A stretch of DNA of 64,000 nt. Source: Tuctoria greenei. Taxonomy: Eukaryota > Streptophyta > Magnoliopsida > Poales > Poaceae. Positions 12,006 to 23,960 of the stretch are shown piece after piece (positions within the stretch are counted from its first letter, which is position 1; every line of letters starts with the position of its first letter). The stretch is from positions 168,600,929 through 168,664,928 of the forward strand of contig JAYESD010000009.1 in assembly GCA_036927565.1 (NCBI GenBank), written 5' to 3'. A program made the translations under genes and the position numbers. The notes below the pieces were generated by a model, which was given only the letters and a program-made list of their open reading frames with translations, did not search any database and had not been told where the DNA came from.

Positions 12006-12605
12006 ATGGCGTCAGAGCCACCCCTAATGGGGATTAGGGCTTCGGCCACTTAGACATAACCTAAGCATGATCTGTTTAGATCAAATCAGGGAGATCAATT
12101 GATCTTTAAACCTAAGACATGATCTACAGCATGATAGAAAAGGAGGTGAATCAAACCTAATACAAATTAGGGCTTCGGGTCACAATGAAACCGAGCCAAA
12201 ATAAGGGGACTAGGGTTGCCCAATCCCAAATCAGACCGAATTCAAACCAAATTCGAATTGGTATCCACATCAGACTCACACATGGCACAAGATTCGAAAG
12301 CAATCTCGAATCACAACTCAGATCAGAGGGGATTAAGATGAAACTTACTTTAGATTCGTGCCTTGATCCTCCGTATTGATGCCTCGCGCTCGCCGGAGAT
12401 CATCGCCGCTGTGCTCCTAGGGTTGAATCCTCGTCGGAGCACCTGAGGCTTGCCACTCCTTAGCCGGTTTTTGCCACTCTGATGGAACCCTCGATGGCGG
12501 CGCGCTCACCCAACGGCGAGCATCGCGCGCCAGAGAAAGGACCTCGGGTGCCACCGGGCCTTAGAGCTCGCCGCGGTTAGGGTAGAAACCCTAACCCTAG
12601 GGTGC

Positions 12606-13960
12606 GTGTCCCCTCCTCTTAGGTGCTTTCGGCCGGCGGCTCATCACCATGATAGCGAGCTGCCTCACGGCAAGCTCGCGCGTCTGGTGCGGAGGTCGCG
12701 GCGGCGTCAGAGCACACCGCCGCCTCGGCGGCGTCGACATCTCTCCGCCTCGGCGGCCGCTCCCTCTCACTCTCTTCTGTCGGTGGACGAAGGGTATCGG
12801 GGAGGGTCGAAATGCCTAGGGTTTCCAGTGAAATCCAACTTAAGTATCTTAGCTCCTCCACTCTCAGCCGTCCGTTACGCGATCTACGCACCGGATTTTT
12901 CAGCCGACGTGCACAGAAAAATCGCAGCCGTCCATCTCAGAGCCAACAACCAATATTAGGCGGCGGCGCGCGGGGGCCTCCCTGTCCAGGCGCGGCGCGA
13001 GCTGCTAGGTTATCAGCCCATGCGGAAGGGTCTCGCGGTCCTTTGGGCCGCCCTTTCCTTTTAGTGGGATTTTTACCGATTTCCCTAGCAGGCCGTTGGG
13101 CCAAATCAGCCGCAAGCCGGGCTGCAACATGCCGGTTTTTCCTTTTCTTTTTCCATGAAATTTTCCAGAATTTCAGCTTAGGGCCTTGGGCCTATTTCGG
13201 TTAGTGGGCTGGCTCCAATTTTTGGGCCACCTGAAAATAATCAGGAATTTTAGTGTATTAGTTGGGCTGGACCAAATTAGGGCTTTTGGGCCACACTTAG
13301 CAGTGGGTCCATTTTAGCTTTTATTTTTCTGTATTTTCTAGAAAATAAAATATATGGGCAATTATTATGTGGGACCCACTGATTAAATTATTTTGACTGA
13401 GAAAAATAATTAGTTTTTGTGTGATGTATTGCAATGTAATGGTGTAATGTTTTAGTATAATTATTGATATTATTATTGTTCACATAGTAATATTCTCAGT
13501 CATTTAATTTAATAATTGTTGTAGATCATTTTAGTAAATTATGAAAAATGCTCATTATTATGCTTCCGCTATTTAGTTTATCATGATAATTTTAAAAAGT
13601 AGCCAATGTGAAAATTAAAATTACCATGTTCTCAGTTATATCTTGCATAATGAAATTTTGCTAAGTAGCCAACGTGAACACCAAAGTTTTATTATGCTCT
13701 CAGTTTCATGGTAAATTATGCTTAAGTAGCTAATGTGAACAACATAATTTGCTATGCTCTCAGTCATTAAGTCATGAAATTTTGTTGAGTAGCCAACGTG
13801 AAAAATAAAATATGTCATGTTCTAAGTTATTTTGGATGCATGTCTTGTTGAAGTAGCCAACGTGAAAAGACAAAATATTGCATTTCTGTTTGCTTTTTAA
13901 TAAGTTTATGCATTCGCTTATGTTTATTGTTCTTTTCACATTTTTTTTGAGGGTTCCTCA
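12606..13960. other. Copia leader with ~64-bp tandem repeats
   Basis: The first part (to about 13200) is GC-rich, with open frames on both strands but no recognisable protein. From about 13598 to 13870 the motif AGTAGCCAACGTGAA recurs five times (starts near 13598, 13664, 13725, 13788 and 13852), each time preceded by an AT-rich stretch with CTCAGTTAT-like text. This is an imperfect tandem array with a period of 61-66 bases, just before gag. Confidence 0.75.
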
Positions 13961-13963
13961 GGC

Positions 13964-14835
13964 GTGAATCACACACTCGGTCTTATGTCCTCCATAGAGC
14001 ACATTAATGGCAACAATTATAGTGCATGGAGGGAAAGCTTAGAAATTACTCTGGCAGTTTCAGATTTGGACTTAGCACTGACGACACCTCTACCCTCAGC
14101 TCCTGAGCTCCTGTCACTCCATGTGAGAAACAACCTCAGGAGAGTCAGGAGGCTTACACTAAGAGAATGGATACCTATAACAAGGCTATCGCATGCTACA
14201 CTGAGGTCCGTTCTAAGTGGAATGCATCAAATAGGAAGTGTTTGATGATAATTAAGGGCACAATCTCAGAAGCAATTAGGAGCTCCATTCCTGATTGTGA
14301 GTTTGCCACATAATACCTCCAAAAAGTTAAGAGTCAGTTCACTAGCTCGTCTAAGGCCACTGCGAGCACTCTTATCAAGAGGCTCTTCACTGACAAATTC
14401 ACTGGAGGTAGTGTGAGAGATCACATACTTAGGATGACAAGCATGACTACTAAGCTTAAGACCATGGACTTAGGGGTGAAAGATGAATTCCTTGTGCATG
14501 TCATCTTTGTCTCACTTCCAAAAGAATTTGAGCCATTTGTCATCAATTATAACTCTATGCCAGAACAATGAACTTAGAGAAACTAATGGCTATGTGTGTC
14601 CAAGAAGAGGAAAGAATTAAGTCTGCTCGCGGAGTTGACACTATCAACTACGTGAGTGGAAAAGGCAAGAAGAACTTCCACTCTTCAAAGCCAAACCTCA
14701 GCATCCTCGGAAGGACAAGGGCAAAGCTAAGGTCCCACATGAACACTCTAGCAAGAGTGAGAAAGTGGATAAGGATAAGTGTTTCTTCTGTAAAGAGAAG
14801 GGACACTTTCAAAAAGATTGCATTGGCTTTCTAAA
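13964..14835 (+). pseudogene. gag: Copia gag remnant
   Basis: The opening MSSIEHINGNNYSAWRESLEI is a typical Copia gag start (substrate: retroelement RNA packaging). A CX2CX4HX4C zinc knuckle (CFFCKEKGHFQKDC) lies near 14780-14821. The frame is interrupted by stops and shifts between about 14243 and 14570, so no full Gag can be made. Confidence 0.8.
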
Positions 14836-14911
14836 GTGGTGCAATAAGAGAGGTATGGACTTAGTAACTACAGTTGATGAATCCCTGTATTTAGACTATT
14901 CATCATATACT

Positions 14912-17900
14912 TGGTAGATTGACTCAGGTGTCACTGTGCACGTTACTCATTCGTTGCAGGGGTTGAATATAAGGAGGAACCTAAGAAGAGGAGAAAGGAG
15001 CATTAGAGTTGCTGACGGGCACGAAGCTCATGTTGAAGCCATTGGAGAAATTCCCTTAGTGCTTAGTGATGGCTTTGTACTTTTGCTTCATGACGTCCTC
15101 TATGTACCCTCAGTTAGGAGGAATTTAATATCAGTTTCATGCTTAGATGATTATGGATTTGTATGTCACTTTGACAATGACAAATGTATCATTCAGTTTA
15201 ATAATAAGATTGTGGGTCTTGCCATCAGACAAGACCAACTTTATTTGCTATCTACGCATGATAATGTGAATCAGATAAGCGACATTCAGAATTCCTCACG
15301 TAACAACTCAGGCTTTCACAAGCGCAAAAGAATTGATCTCGAAACGTCATCGAAATTATGACACTGTCGCTTAGGCCATATTTTGAGGGGGAGAATTGAA
15401 CGACTTGTTTCACAATTGATTCTTCCCCGTTTGGATTTTTCGGATTCAGAAGAATGCATAGACTGCATAAAAGGCAAATTTACTAAGACTATTAAAAAAG
15501 GCGCCAAATGCAGTACGGGAATATTAGAATTAGTACACACAGACATTTGTGGCCCTTTTCCCATTGTCTCTGTTGACGGTTTTGACTCGTTCATAACCTT
15601 CACGGATGACTATACTCGTTATGGCTACATTTATCCAATCAAGGATCGATCCGAAGCATTGAATAAGTTTAAGATATTTAAGACTGAAGTTGAAAATCAA
15701 CACAACACTAAGATAAAGGTCGTTAGGTCCGATTGTGGTGGTGAGTACTACGGTCGGCACACCCCATATGTCCAAGTTCCAGGACCGTTTGCACGGTTCC
15801 TATAGGAACATGGCATAGTCGCCCAGTATTCTACACCGGGCGAGCCTTAGCAAAATGGAGTAGCGGAACGGCGCAATCGTACGCTAATGGACATAGTTAG
15901 ATCCATGCTTAGTTATTCAGATTTGCCGGTTACCTTGTGGATGGAGGCGTTAAAAACCGCTATCCATTTGCTTAATCGGGTTCCTACTAAGGCGGTGTCG
16001 AAAACACCGTATGAGATGTAGACTGGACGTAAGCCCTCACTTAGATACTTGCACATATGGGGATGTCCTGCTGAGGCTAAGATATTTAACCCAAACTTAG
16101 GAAAGTTGGATCCTAAAACAGTTAACTGCCATTTTATTGGCTATCCAAATAAAAGTAAGAGCTTTCGTTTCTACTGTCCTGATGGGCACACTAAGTTTGT
16201 AGAAACCAGACATGTCGTTTTCTTAGAAGATTCAATGATTAGGGGGAGCACGGTAAGACGTGAAATTGATCTTGAGGAGAAGCGGGTCTACGTGCCCACT
16301 CCTATGATTCAAGAACCATTCTTCACTCTACCTGCTGTCGATGCACCACAAGTGCCTGATGATGGTGGTGCAACACCTGTTGTTAGTTCTCCATCAGTGA
16401 TAGAAAATAATGATGCACCTGTACAACAGGTTCCAGCTCAGCCTTCTGAGCAACCTCAGTCAGATATCGCTAATGAGGAACAATAGCCGCCCCCAAAATG
16501 ATGTGCAACTTAGGAGATCTCAGAGAGCCAGACGGTCTGCAATACCGGCTGACTATGAGGTCTATATGAGTGAAGAGTTTCAAATGCAGGATGATCCCTC
16601 CTCATTTGAACAAGCTATGAGCAGCCCTCAGTCATTCGAGTGGCGTAAAGCCATGGAGGATGAAATGAGGTCCATGGATGCAAACAAAGTCTGGGAATTA
16701 GTTAAAGTTCCTAAAGGAGCCAAAACAGTAGGCTGTAAATGGGTCTATAAAATCAAACGTGACTCTAGAGGGAACATTGAAAAGTACAAAGCCAGACTTG
16801 TTGCAAAAGGTTTCACTCAAAGAGAGGGTGTTGATTACAATGAGACATTCTCACCCGTCTCGACTAAGGTTCGTTCAGAATCATCATGGCATTAGTAGCG
16901 CATTATGACTTAGAATTACATCAGATGGATGTAAAGACGGCGTTTCTCAATGGGGATCTGAATGAGGACGTCTATATGATGCAACCAAAAGGTTTCGTCG
17001 CTAAGGGTAAGGAGAACATGGGATGTCGACTTAGAAAGTCCATTTATGGACTCAAACAGACCTCACGACAATGGTATCTCAAGTTCGATGATACAATCAG
17101 GAAATTTGGATTTAATGAGAATGAGGAGGACAATTGTATTTACACTAAGTATAAGAACGGGAAATTCATCTTTCTTGTGCTTTTTGTAGATGACATACTA
17201 CTCGCGAGTAGTAACGTTGATGTACTATTAGCAACTAAGAAGTTCTTGTCCTCGAACTTTGATATGAAAGATCTAGGTGAAGCCACCTATGTCTTGGGCA
17301 TAGAGATTTACCGAGATAGAGTTAAGGGGGTATTAGGTTTTTCACAAAAGACATACTTAGAGAATGTGCTTAAAAAGTACAGTATGCATAAGAGCAAGGC
17401 CACACCTGCTCCTATAGTCAAGGGCGATAAGTTTGAGAACTTTCAGTGTCCTAAGAATCAGTATGAAGTCGATCAGATGAAAGCAGATCCCTATGCTTCA
17501 GCTGTCGGAAGCCTTCAATATGCTCAAGTTTGTACACGCCCTGACTTAGCTTATGTTATTGGGATGCTTGGCAGATATCAAGCCAATCCAGGACCCGACC
17601 ACTGGAAGGCAGTTAAGAAAGCACTGAGATATGTGCAAGGTACTAAGAGCCTCATGTTGACTTATCAGAAAACAAACTCACTAGAAATAGTGGGATACTC
17701 AGACTCAGACTTTGCAGGGTGCGTGAATATTGGGAAATCCACATCAGGATACATTTTCACCCTTGCGAATGAAGCTATCTCTTGGAAAAGCTCCAAACAA
17801 ATCATCATGACATCATCTACGATGTATGCTGAGTTTGTTGCTTGTTATGAGGCATCAGGACAGGTTATGTGGCTTAAGAAATTTGTACCCGGACTTAGAG

Positions 17901-18162
17901 TAGTTGACAGCATTAAGAAACCACTTAAGCATACTGCGATAACAAACCAGCAGTATTGTACTCTCACAACAATAAGTCGAGTGGTGCTGCCAAACACATC
18001 GACATTAAGTACTACATTGTGAAAGAACAAATCCAGGATCATGTCATCATTCTAGAGCATATCAGTACCGAGCAGATGCTCGCGGATCCGCTAACCAAAG
18101 GTCTTCCGCCCAACGTGTTCAGGAGACACGTAACCGGTATGGGTTTGAGGGAGAGCCTATGA
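14912..18162 (+). pseudogene. pol: Copia pol remnant (protease, integrase, RT, RNase H)
   Basis: Visible in order are an aspartic protease core IDSG (near 14918, with a TAG stop just before it), an integrase zinc-binding region and D,D,E segment (LVHTDICGPF, VVRSDCGGEYYG), the reverse transcriptase catalytic FVDDILLAS (near 17186) and RNase H GYSDSDFAGC (near 17695). Several stops (15361, 15803, 15847, 16018 region) and a frame change near 16890 break it. The final part reads ...EQMLADPLTKGLPP, a common Copia C-terminus. Confidence 0.88.
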
Positions 18163-18357
18163 TACCTGGATACTCAGGGGCCAAACTCAGTTTAGGACGT
18201 GTTTCTAAGTGTGAGATGTAATGTGGTCGTCGAGTCAAGCAGTACGTAACTGGCTGTTTTCGGTACGTTGTTCCCTTTATGTCAAGCATAAGGAAATAAT
18301 GTCAAAAGTCTATGTGCTTAGAAATTAGCTTATGTGACCCATGGTCAAGGGAGAGAA

Positions 18358-18865
18358 TGTTATGACTAAAAATCAGATGACCATGGGATTTAGGGGTCGG
18401 TTGCACACGTAACGACCCAATCTCCTATATCCCCTGGTGCTTGATCAAAGCACCTAAACCCCAACAGATTTGGTTGTTGGGTAGGCCCCCTGGGGCACCT
18501 CCTCCCTATATAAGAAAGGTCATGGCACATATTAGAAACTAATCAAAACCTCAGAGCGCCCAAGCTACAAAACTATTAGAGGGTCGATCATCTTGAGGAG
18601 GGAGTCTCGGGAAGGTCTTCCCATCGTGCTGCTCCCGTCCAGGGTCGCTGCACCAAGACACCGGCGACGTTCTACGTCGGTGGAGGAGCTCTTGCCCTCC
18701 CGACTGCTCCCCATGGCCACTACTTCCTCTACACCCGAAGGTATGACCATCTAATCCCTAAATCCTAGTAGATTAGAAGTTGATTGGTGTTTTGCTCTCT
18801 ATCTTGCTAATTAGGCCGAACCCTAACCTCAATTAGGGCTAAGCACATCATCCTCAGAACTTACA
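18358..18865 (+). repeat. 3' LTR of the Copia element
   Basis: Preceded by a purine-rich tract (AAGGGAGAGAA). It starts TGTTATGACTAAAAATC and ends CTCAGAACTTACA. It is nearly identical to the 5' LTR, with scattered substitutions and one or two small indels. Confidence 0.92.
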
Positions 18866-19028
18866 TGCATTTCCCGTGCAATTTTTTAGGAGTATGTTCG
18901 AGCTTCATGAATTAACGATGATGGGTTGAGTAAATTTGGTGCAATGTTGTGAATGTGATTTTGCGGTCATGGTACGAATGCTTGCTTCAAACCGTAAAGT
19001 GATTTCAGGCGCAGGCACATAGGTTCTA

Positions 19029-19087
19029 CTTCCTTCGTTTCTTTTTATTTGTTACCGACTAGTTTAAATAAAAAGAAACAGGAAGAG
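19029..19087. mobile_element. Degenerate Stowaway MITE
   Basis: A 59-base inverted repeat (CTTCCTTCGTTTCTTTTTATT and complement) flanked by TA at 19027-19028 and 19088-19089. It is shorter and more diverged than the other copies. Confidence 0.6.
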
Positions 19088-19179
19088 TAGTACCTAATAA
19101 AATTACAAGCCATGGTCCGAACGAAATGTAAATAACAACAGTCTCACAAACACACACGTGCCCAATAAAGTTTAATACA

Positions 19180-19990
19180 ATTGAGATGCAACGCATTGTT
19201 ACACTTGCACAGACTTCCATGCCAGTTTCCTTGCACAGATCTTCATCACCAACCCACCTTCTTCGTCAGCGTTGTGTGTTCAATCAGGCGTACGAGGCTA
19301 GCCAGCCCGGTCTCTCCAGCAGTTCCTTCAGTGAGCAGATGTATTGCTCTAGCTTTGGTAGATGGCCACCCGGACAGAGCAGTTTCCATTGCATCAGCAG
19401 TGGTCCCAGAATTTTCCTCCACAAGGTTGAGACGTCCCTCCTCCAGGTCGCATTCTGAAAGCATAACTCGTTACTTAACTTCCAAACCCCCTACAGAGTA
19501 GCAGGGCTAGTTACACTGTGCGGTTCTTTTCACACAACCAGTGTTTAGCAAATAGCAACTGATTCAGAGTCATGTCAAATATCTAAACAAATTACTCCCT
19601 CCTTTCTAAATTAATTGTCGTTTTGGACAAGATTTTTAGTTCAAAATGAACTAAATTTCTGGTCCAAAACGGCAATTAATTTGGGAAGGAGGGAGTATCT
19701 CAGAAATCCCATGCCAACCGACTTTAGCTATTGCACAGTCAAAGAACAAATGTCCAATCATCATCTTCTTTTCTCTTACCTCCATTGTCCCTAGTTAAAA
19801 GTTTATTCTTACAGATTAGCCAAAGAAAGAAATGCACCCTGGGGGGAATTTTAATATACCACACAAAGTTGGTGTGTGTACAGGCACCACTCTTTGAAAC
19901 ATGAAAATCGATTACTTTATACAAATCATGGTACTCACCTCCTCCGAAAGCACTGTAGTAGACACTAACTAAACTATTTCTTCCCACATC
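19180..19990 (-). mobile_element. Non-LTR retroelement (LINE) remnant beside NLR-A
   Basis: On the minus strand the segment encodes IPPRVHFFLWLICKNKLLTRDN (about 19780-19870). That is the zinc-binding reverse-transcriptase-associated (zf-RVT) C-terminal region of plant LINE-type elements. A later part resembles the WKLRN...WRR...LWRKI tail. It is broken by stops and by a Stowaway insertion. Its relative, on the other strand, lies at 48355-48680 next to NLR-C. Confidence 0.65.
19595..19695. mobile_element. Stowaway MITE inserted in the LINE remnant
   Basis: The terminal CTCCCTCCTTTCTAAATTAATTG and its complement bound 101 bases, flanked by TA (19593-19594 and 19696-19697). The homologous LINE remnant at 48469-48500 lacks the element and has a single TA at that point, which proves an insertion in this copy. 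Confidence 0.9.
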
Positions 19991-20430
19991 CTCATCAATA
20001 TGTTATCAAAGGTTCTTCGCAAATTGTATATGTTGTTTCGTTATTTCAAAATTTTGTTCAATAATTCTACAAAAAAGAGCAGCATAGAGATATTTACCAT
20101 GATTATCAGGGTTCAGTAGTTTCTAGTTTCTCCAATTGGCCTCGGAGCGAATCTGGTATGTGAAGATGTGGTGACTGTATCGCATATAGTCTCTTGAGAG
20201 AAGTGAGGCTGTCAAGCCCCTTGCAATACTCCAAATTACTGCAGGCTAACTGGAGTTCCACAAGTTCAGCCAGATTTCGAGGGTCAAGATCGATGGACAA
20301 GATAGTATTGGACCTAAAGGACAATCGTTGAAGCGATAAGTGTGAATTCACTAACTTGTGAACTATCTCTTCTTTGAACGAATCATCCAGAACCAAAACG
20401 GTGAGCAAGGGGAAGTGAGCACATGTTAAA

Positions 20431-20550
20431 AGGCTCGGACAATTGGATAGTTCCAGTGAGCGGAGCGACGGGAGGCCCGGTATTTCATCCAGGCTCGGAC
20501 ACTTTATTAGTTCGAGTGAGCGGAGCGACGGGAGGCTCGGTATTTCATTC
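20431..20550 (-). repeat. 60-bp tandem duplication in the NLR-A LRR region
   Basis: Two adjacent 60-base units (20431-20490 and 20491-20550) each begin AGGCTCGGAC and contain GAGCGGAGCGACGGGAGGC. Each encodes one 20-residue LRR step (LNEIP/LDEIP-LPSLRSLEL). NLR-B and NLR-C have a single copy here. Confidence 0.9.
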
Positions 20551-22989
20551 AGGCTCGCACATGCTGCCAAGGTTAGGTCTTGCAAGGTATCGGACAATGG
20601 AAATGTGACAAGATCTCTGCAATCGCACAGGCGTAAATTGCGCAGGGACAAGAAGAACGATGATGGAACAGACCTCAATTCAAAGGCACCGGAGATGTCA
20701 AGGGTTTCCAAGAGAGTGAAATCACCATTCTCCACTCCCGACCACTCTGACAATTGGTACATGCCCTCCAACCTTAAGAGGGTTAATGAGCGGAAGCCAT
20801 TGACACTTGGATCCAAGCTGCAAAACTCCCGCCCGATCTGCTGTACATACTCCATTCCACGTACGTCAAGGTACTTGAGGGAAGGTAAGTCACCGAGAGT
20901 TGGAAGGTGCTGAGTTTGAAAACGGAATAACCATAATTTGGTCAACTTGGAAAAAGAAGCACTGCCCAACCATCTGGGATACACCTCACAGCTAAAACCC
21001 GTTAACCTCAGTCCTTTAAGGTTTTGATGATGTGGTCGTAGGCTCTCTAGCAGTATGCTAGCAATAGTTCCATCGACATCAGTTCTTTCTTTGTGTTTAG
21101 AGCATTCACTTGTATCAAAGTGCAATTCCAGTAGCTCAAGATTCTTTTTACGAAATAGATGAGCTTCATTTGCATCGCTGATACTTGCACTGCGCAGCCC
21201 GTATATACACAACTTCCTTAGTTCATTCAGATTCCTCAGCTCTCTTATGTTATATAAGCAATCACATTTACTTAGACGTAAGTCAGGCAATGCATGCAAG
21301 TTAACTAGGCGCCCAATTCTGTGTGGAGTATCTGCTCCGAAGTTCACTTCACGCAAATTGAACAGCTGGAAGAAAGAATTAGGAATTACCAAGGGTGTAG
21401 CACTTTCGTCTCCTATAACTGTGAAATAGCGTAGAAGTTTCATGCCACCCATGAAGTCGAGTGATGCCTTTGCAAGGTCTCCCCGTTTGACGTGGATGGC
21501 TCGATACTTCTTGCAGTTCAGAAACAATGCTTCTGGATTCTCGAGATCAGTATTCCCCATCATTATGATGACCCTAAGAGATCGCGAGGCATTTACAATT
21601 TGAATACTCTTCTTATCATATACCACTATGGACAGATACCGTGCATCCTGTGGGATTCTATTCGGTGTGTCTCCCTCAAGTCTAAAGAACTCTTCCCCAG
21701 CAAGGAAACAGACAAGATCATGGACCAGATCATGCATGATCATTTGCCCATGATGCATGATCATTTGCCCATCAATGTAACTTAGCAGTGATCGCTGAAC
21801 CAATTCCCTGACATATGAAATTCCAGTTTCATCCCTCATGTCACTAACATCATAGTGAATTAAATCAAGTTGTTTCCACAGATAAACAATCCTGTATTCA
21901 TCAATGTAGAAATCTTGCTTCGGATAGAGAGAGAGAGCAACGAAGCACCGTTTTAAGTGTATGGGCATGCATTTATAGCTCAACTCCAAGGCTGGCAGAA
22001 CCTCATTCCGTGACTGCTCCAAGTCCCATAGCTCACTTTCTAAGACATCTGTCCATTTCATTTCGTCGGTTTCATAGTGCAACATGCTCCCCAGAGCCTT
22101 AATCGCCAGTGGTAAACCTTTACATTTTCCAGTAATCCTCCTGCCAATCCCTACAAGGTTTGCTGCAATGACAGTTTCTTTCTCAACAAAAGCTGTCTGC
22201 TTGAACAATGACCAGCTCTCATGAGGACTTAAGCAGTTTAGGTTGTAGGATGGCATTGTTTGGACCAATCTTGCTACAGCCTTGTTCCGAGTGGTTACTA
22301 AAACGACACAATGCCTAGAAGCAAACATTGGCATGCACAACAACTCCCATAAATCACTTCGCTCATTCCATATCATCCAAAACAAGGAAAAGCCTCTTCT
22401 CCTTTATCTGGTCTACCAATGCCCCCTGCAGCTGACCAGCTGTTATATGATCACAGCTGGACTTGGTTAATGAATTGATGATCTTTCTTGTGATGCTATC
22501 CACATTGAAACGGTCTGACACACAAACCCATGCAAGGAGATCAAAAGATTCATAGATCCTAGTGTCATTGTACACAAGCTGTGCTAGTGTTGTCTTGCCC
22601 AATCCACCCATACCAACAATGGCCAGCACAGACATGGGAGTATCTCCAACTGCGCTACCGCCTTCCCCGGACACCAGCTTCCCTATGACGTTCTCCTTGT
22701 CTTGCTCTCTTCCGAGAATTCTTGGTGCAAATACGAAAGAGCTAGTCTGTCGGACACTGCAGATATCTGGAACTGGTATCCGCTCCCCGTCGTTCTCTGA
22801 CATACTGAAACTTTCAGAGTAGTCTTTGATCTCAACAAATCTTTCCATCACCTTCCTTGCTCTAAAGACCAAATCGCTTGGAACTGGAACTATGCCAGCT
22901 TCGACCAAGAAGTGCTCCTCATGTACCTTAAAAAAAAGAGGGAGAGGTCAGTCATCATATAGTTTATTCGAATTTAAAGCTATAATAAT

Positions 22990-23690
22990 AGTTATTAAGG
23001 CGGTAAGGCGACCAACTCCCTTTTTACCTTTTAAGTGATAAGACGTAAGGCGAGGCGGGCTTAGTTTTATGTAAAAATAATAAAATATAAGAAATACATT
23101 AATATATTTTTTTAAAATACAGAAGTATATTCATATTTCTGGTGTTTGGGCTCATTTTCCCAGCCCACTTACACCTAGGCTGTCTGATTTCCCCATCTCA
23201 GCTCACTACAAAAGGGAAAACATCAACTTACCTGGCCCATTAGGTTATTCAGCCCATAAGGCCCATGTTTCTCTTCAAAACCATAGACTACATTAACCAC
23301 CACCGCCCCCATCTTGCCACTGATCCCATCCCGCCAACTCCCCCCATCCGCCAGCAGATGGCGCCCACCGCCGCCCTCCCCCCATCCGCCCGACGGCGCC
23401 CGTGCTTGTGCCCCATCCCCTTCCGCCTGCAAATCGGCGCCCGCCGGCACCCTCCCCCCCATCCGCCCGACAGATCGGAGCCATCAGGCTCAGACCTGCG
23501 TCCGCCGCCGCCTCACTCTCGCCAGTGGCTCGCGCCACCGGCACCACCGGCAGCTCCCCTTCTCGTGCCGCCGCCGGCTCCCCTGCCTGTCGCCTTACTC
23601 ATGAAGCCAAGGCGACGGGACGCCTTACTCCGCACGACCGCCTTACCGATTAAGCGTCTCTTAATTTTCCAGGCAACGGTTAGTTTTGCT
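22990..23690. mobile_element. Possible DNA-transposon insertion in the NLR-A intron
   Basis: The left side reads GTTATTAAGGCGGTAAGGCG and the right side contains CGCCTTACCGATTAAGCG, a near complement. The inside is GC-rich with overlapping open frames but no known domain. The equivalent introns of NLR-B and NLR-C are only about 140-150 bases, so this DNA was added in A. Exact ends and target duplication are unresolved. Confidence 0.45.
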
Positions 23691-23754
23691 TTAAGATTCG
23701 TGTCAGTAACTTTATCTTCTTCCTCCTCTCTTTTCTTTTGCTCGTTTATATTTT

Positions 23755-23960
23755 CTTGGTAATTGTTGATCCGTAATTTATAGAAGTTATGTTAATTGTA
23801 AAATAATCAAACAAAGTAACTTTATGATTGATTAACCTATAAAATTAAGGGCTAATGTTTAATTATAAGGATTAGTGATTAATAATGCTAATTAGCTGCT
23901 AATTACGTGATGACTAAAATTTTCTTGAATTTTAGTCACAGGAAATCTAGACATACCCAT
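23755..23960. repeat. Dispersed AT-rich repeat, copy 2
   Basis: Relative of 939-1143, with a terminal hairpin of ACTAAAATTTTCTTGAATTTTAGT type. It lies in the NLR-A intron next to exon 1 and is absent from the introns of B and C. Confidence 0.4.

Larger units (their letters stand above)
11496..18865 (+). mobile_element. Decayed Ty1-Copia LTR retrotransposon with both LTRs
   Basis: Two LTRs of about 510 bases (11496-12005 and 18358-18865) enclose a leader, gag, protease, integrase, reverse transcriptase and RNase H, in the Copia order. The LTRs differ at a small number of sites, so the insertion is not very recent. No matching 5-base target duplication is seen (TGTCT before, TGCAT after), which suggests rearrangement or end decay. 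Multiple stops and frame breaks make it non-autonomous. Confidence 0.92.

Noticed and set aside
12606..13204. GC-rich open frames in the Copia leader as a possible captured gene
   Set aside because: Open on both strands, low complexity and no motif; best explained as leader sequence of the element.
13598..13870. CRISPR-like spacing of a repeated motif
   Set aside because: The sequence is plant nuclear DNA inside a Copia leader, the repeats are diverged, and the intervening sequence is related from unit to unit, so it is a tandem repeat.
11491..18870. Target-site duplication around the Copia element
   Set aside because: The five bases before the 5' LTR and after the 3' LTR differ (TGTCT and TGCAT), so no duplication is claimed.
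23265..23762. Pro/Arg-rich frame of 165 codons
   Set aside because: It lies in inserted DNA within the NLR-A intron and is a composition effect of a CCG/CCN-rich stretch.
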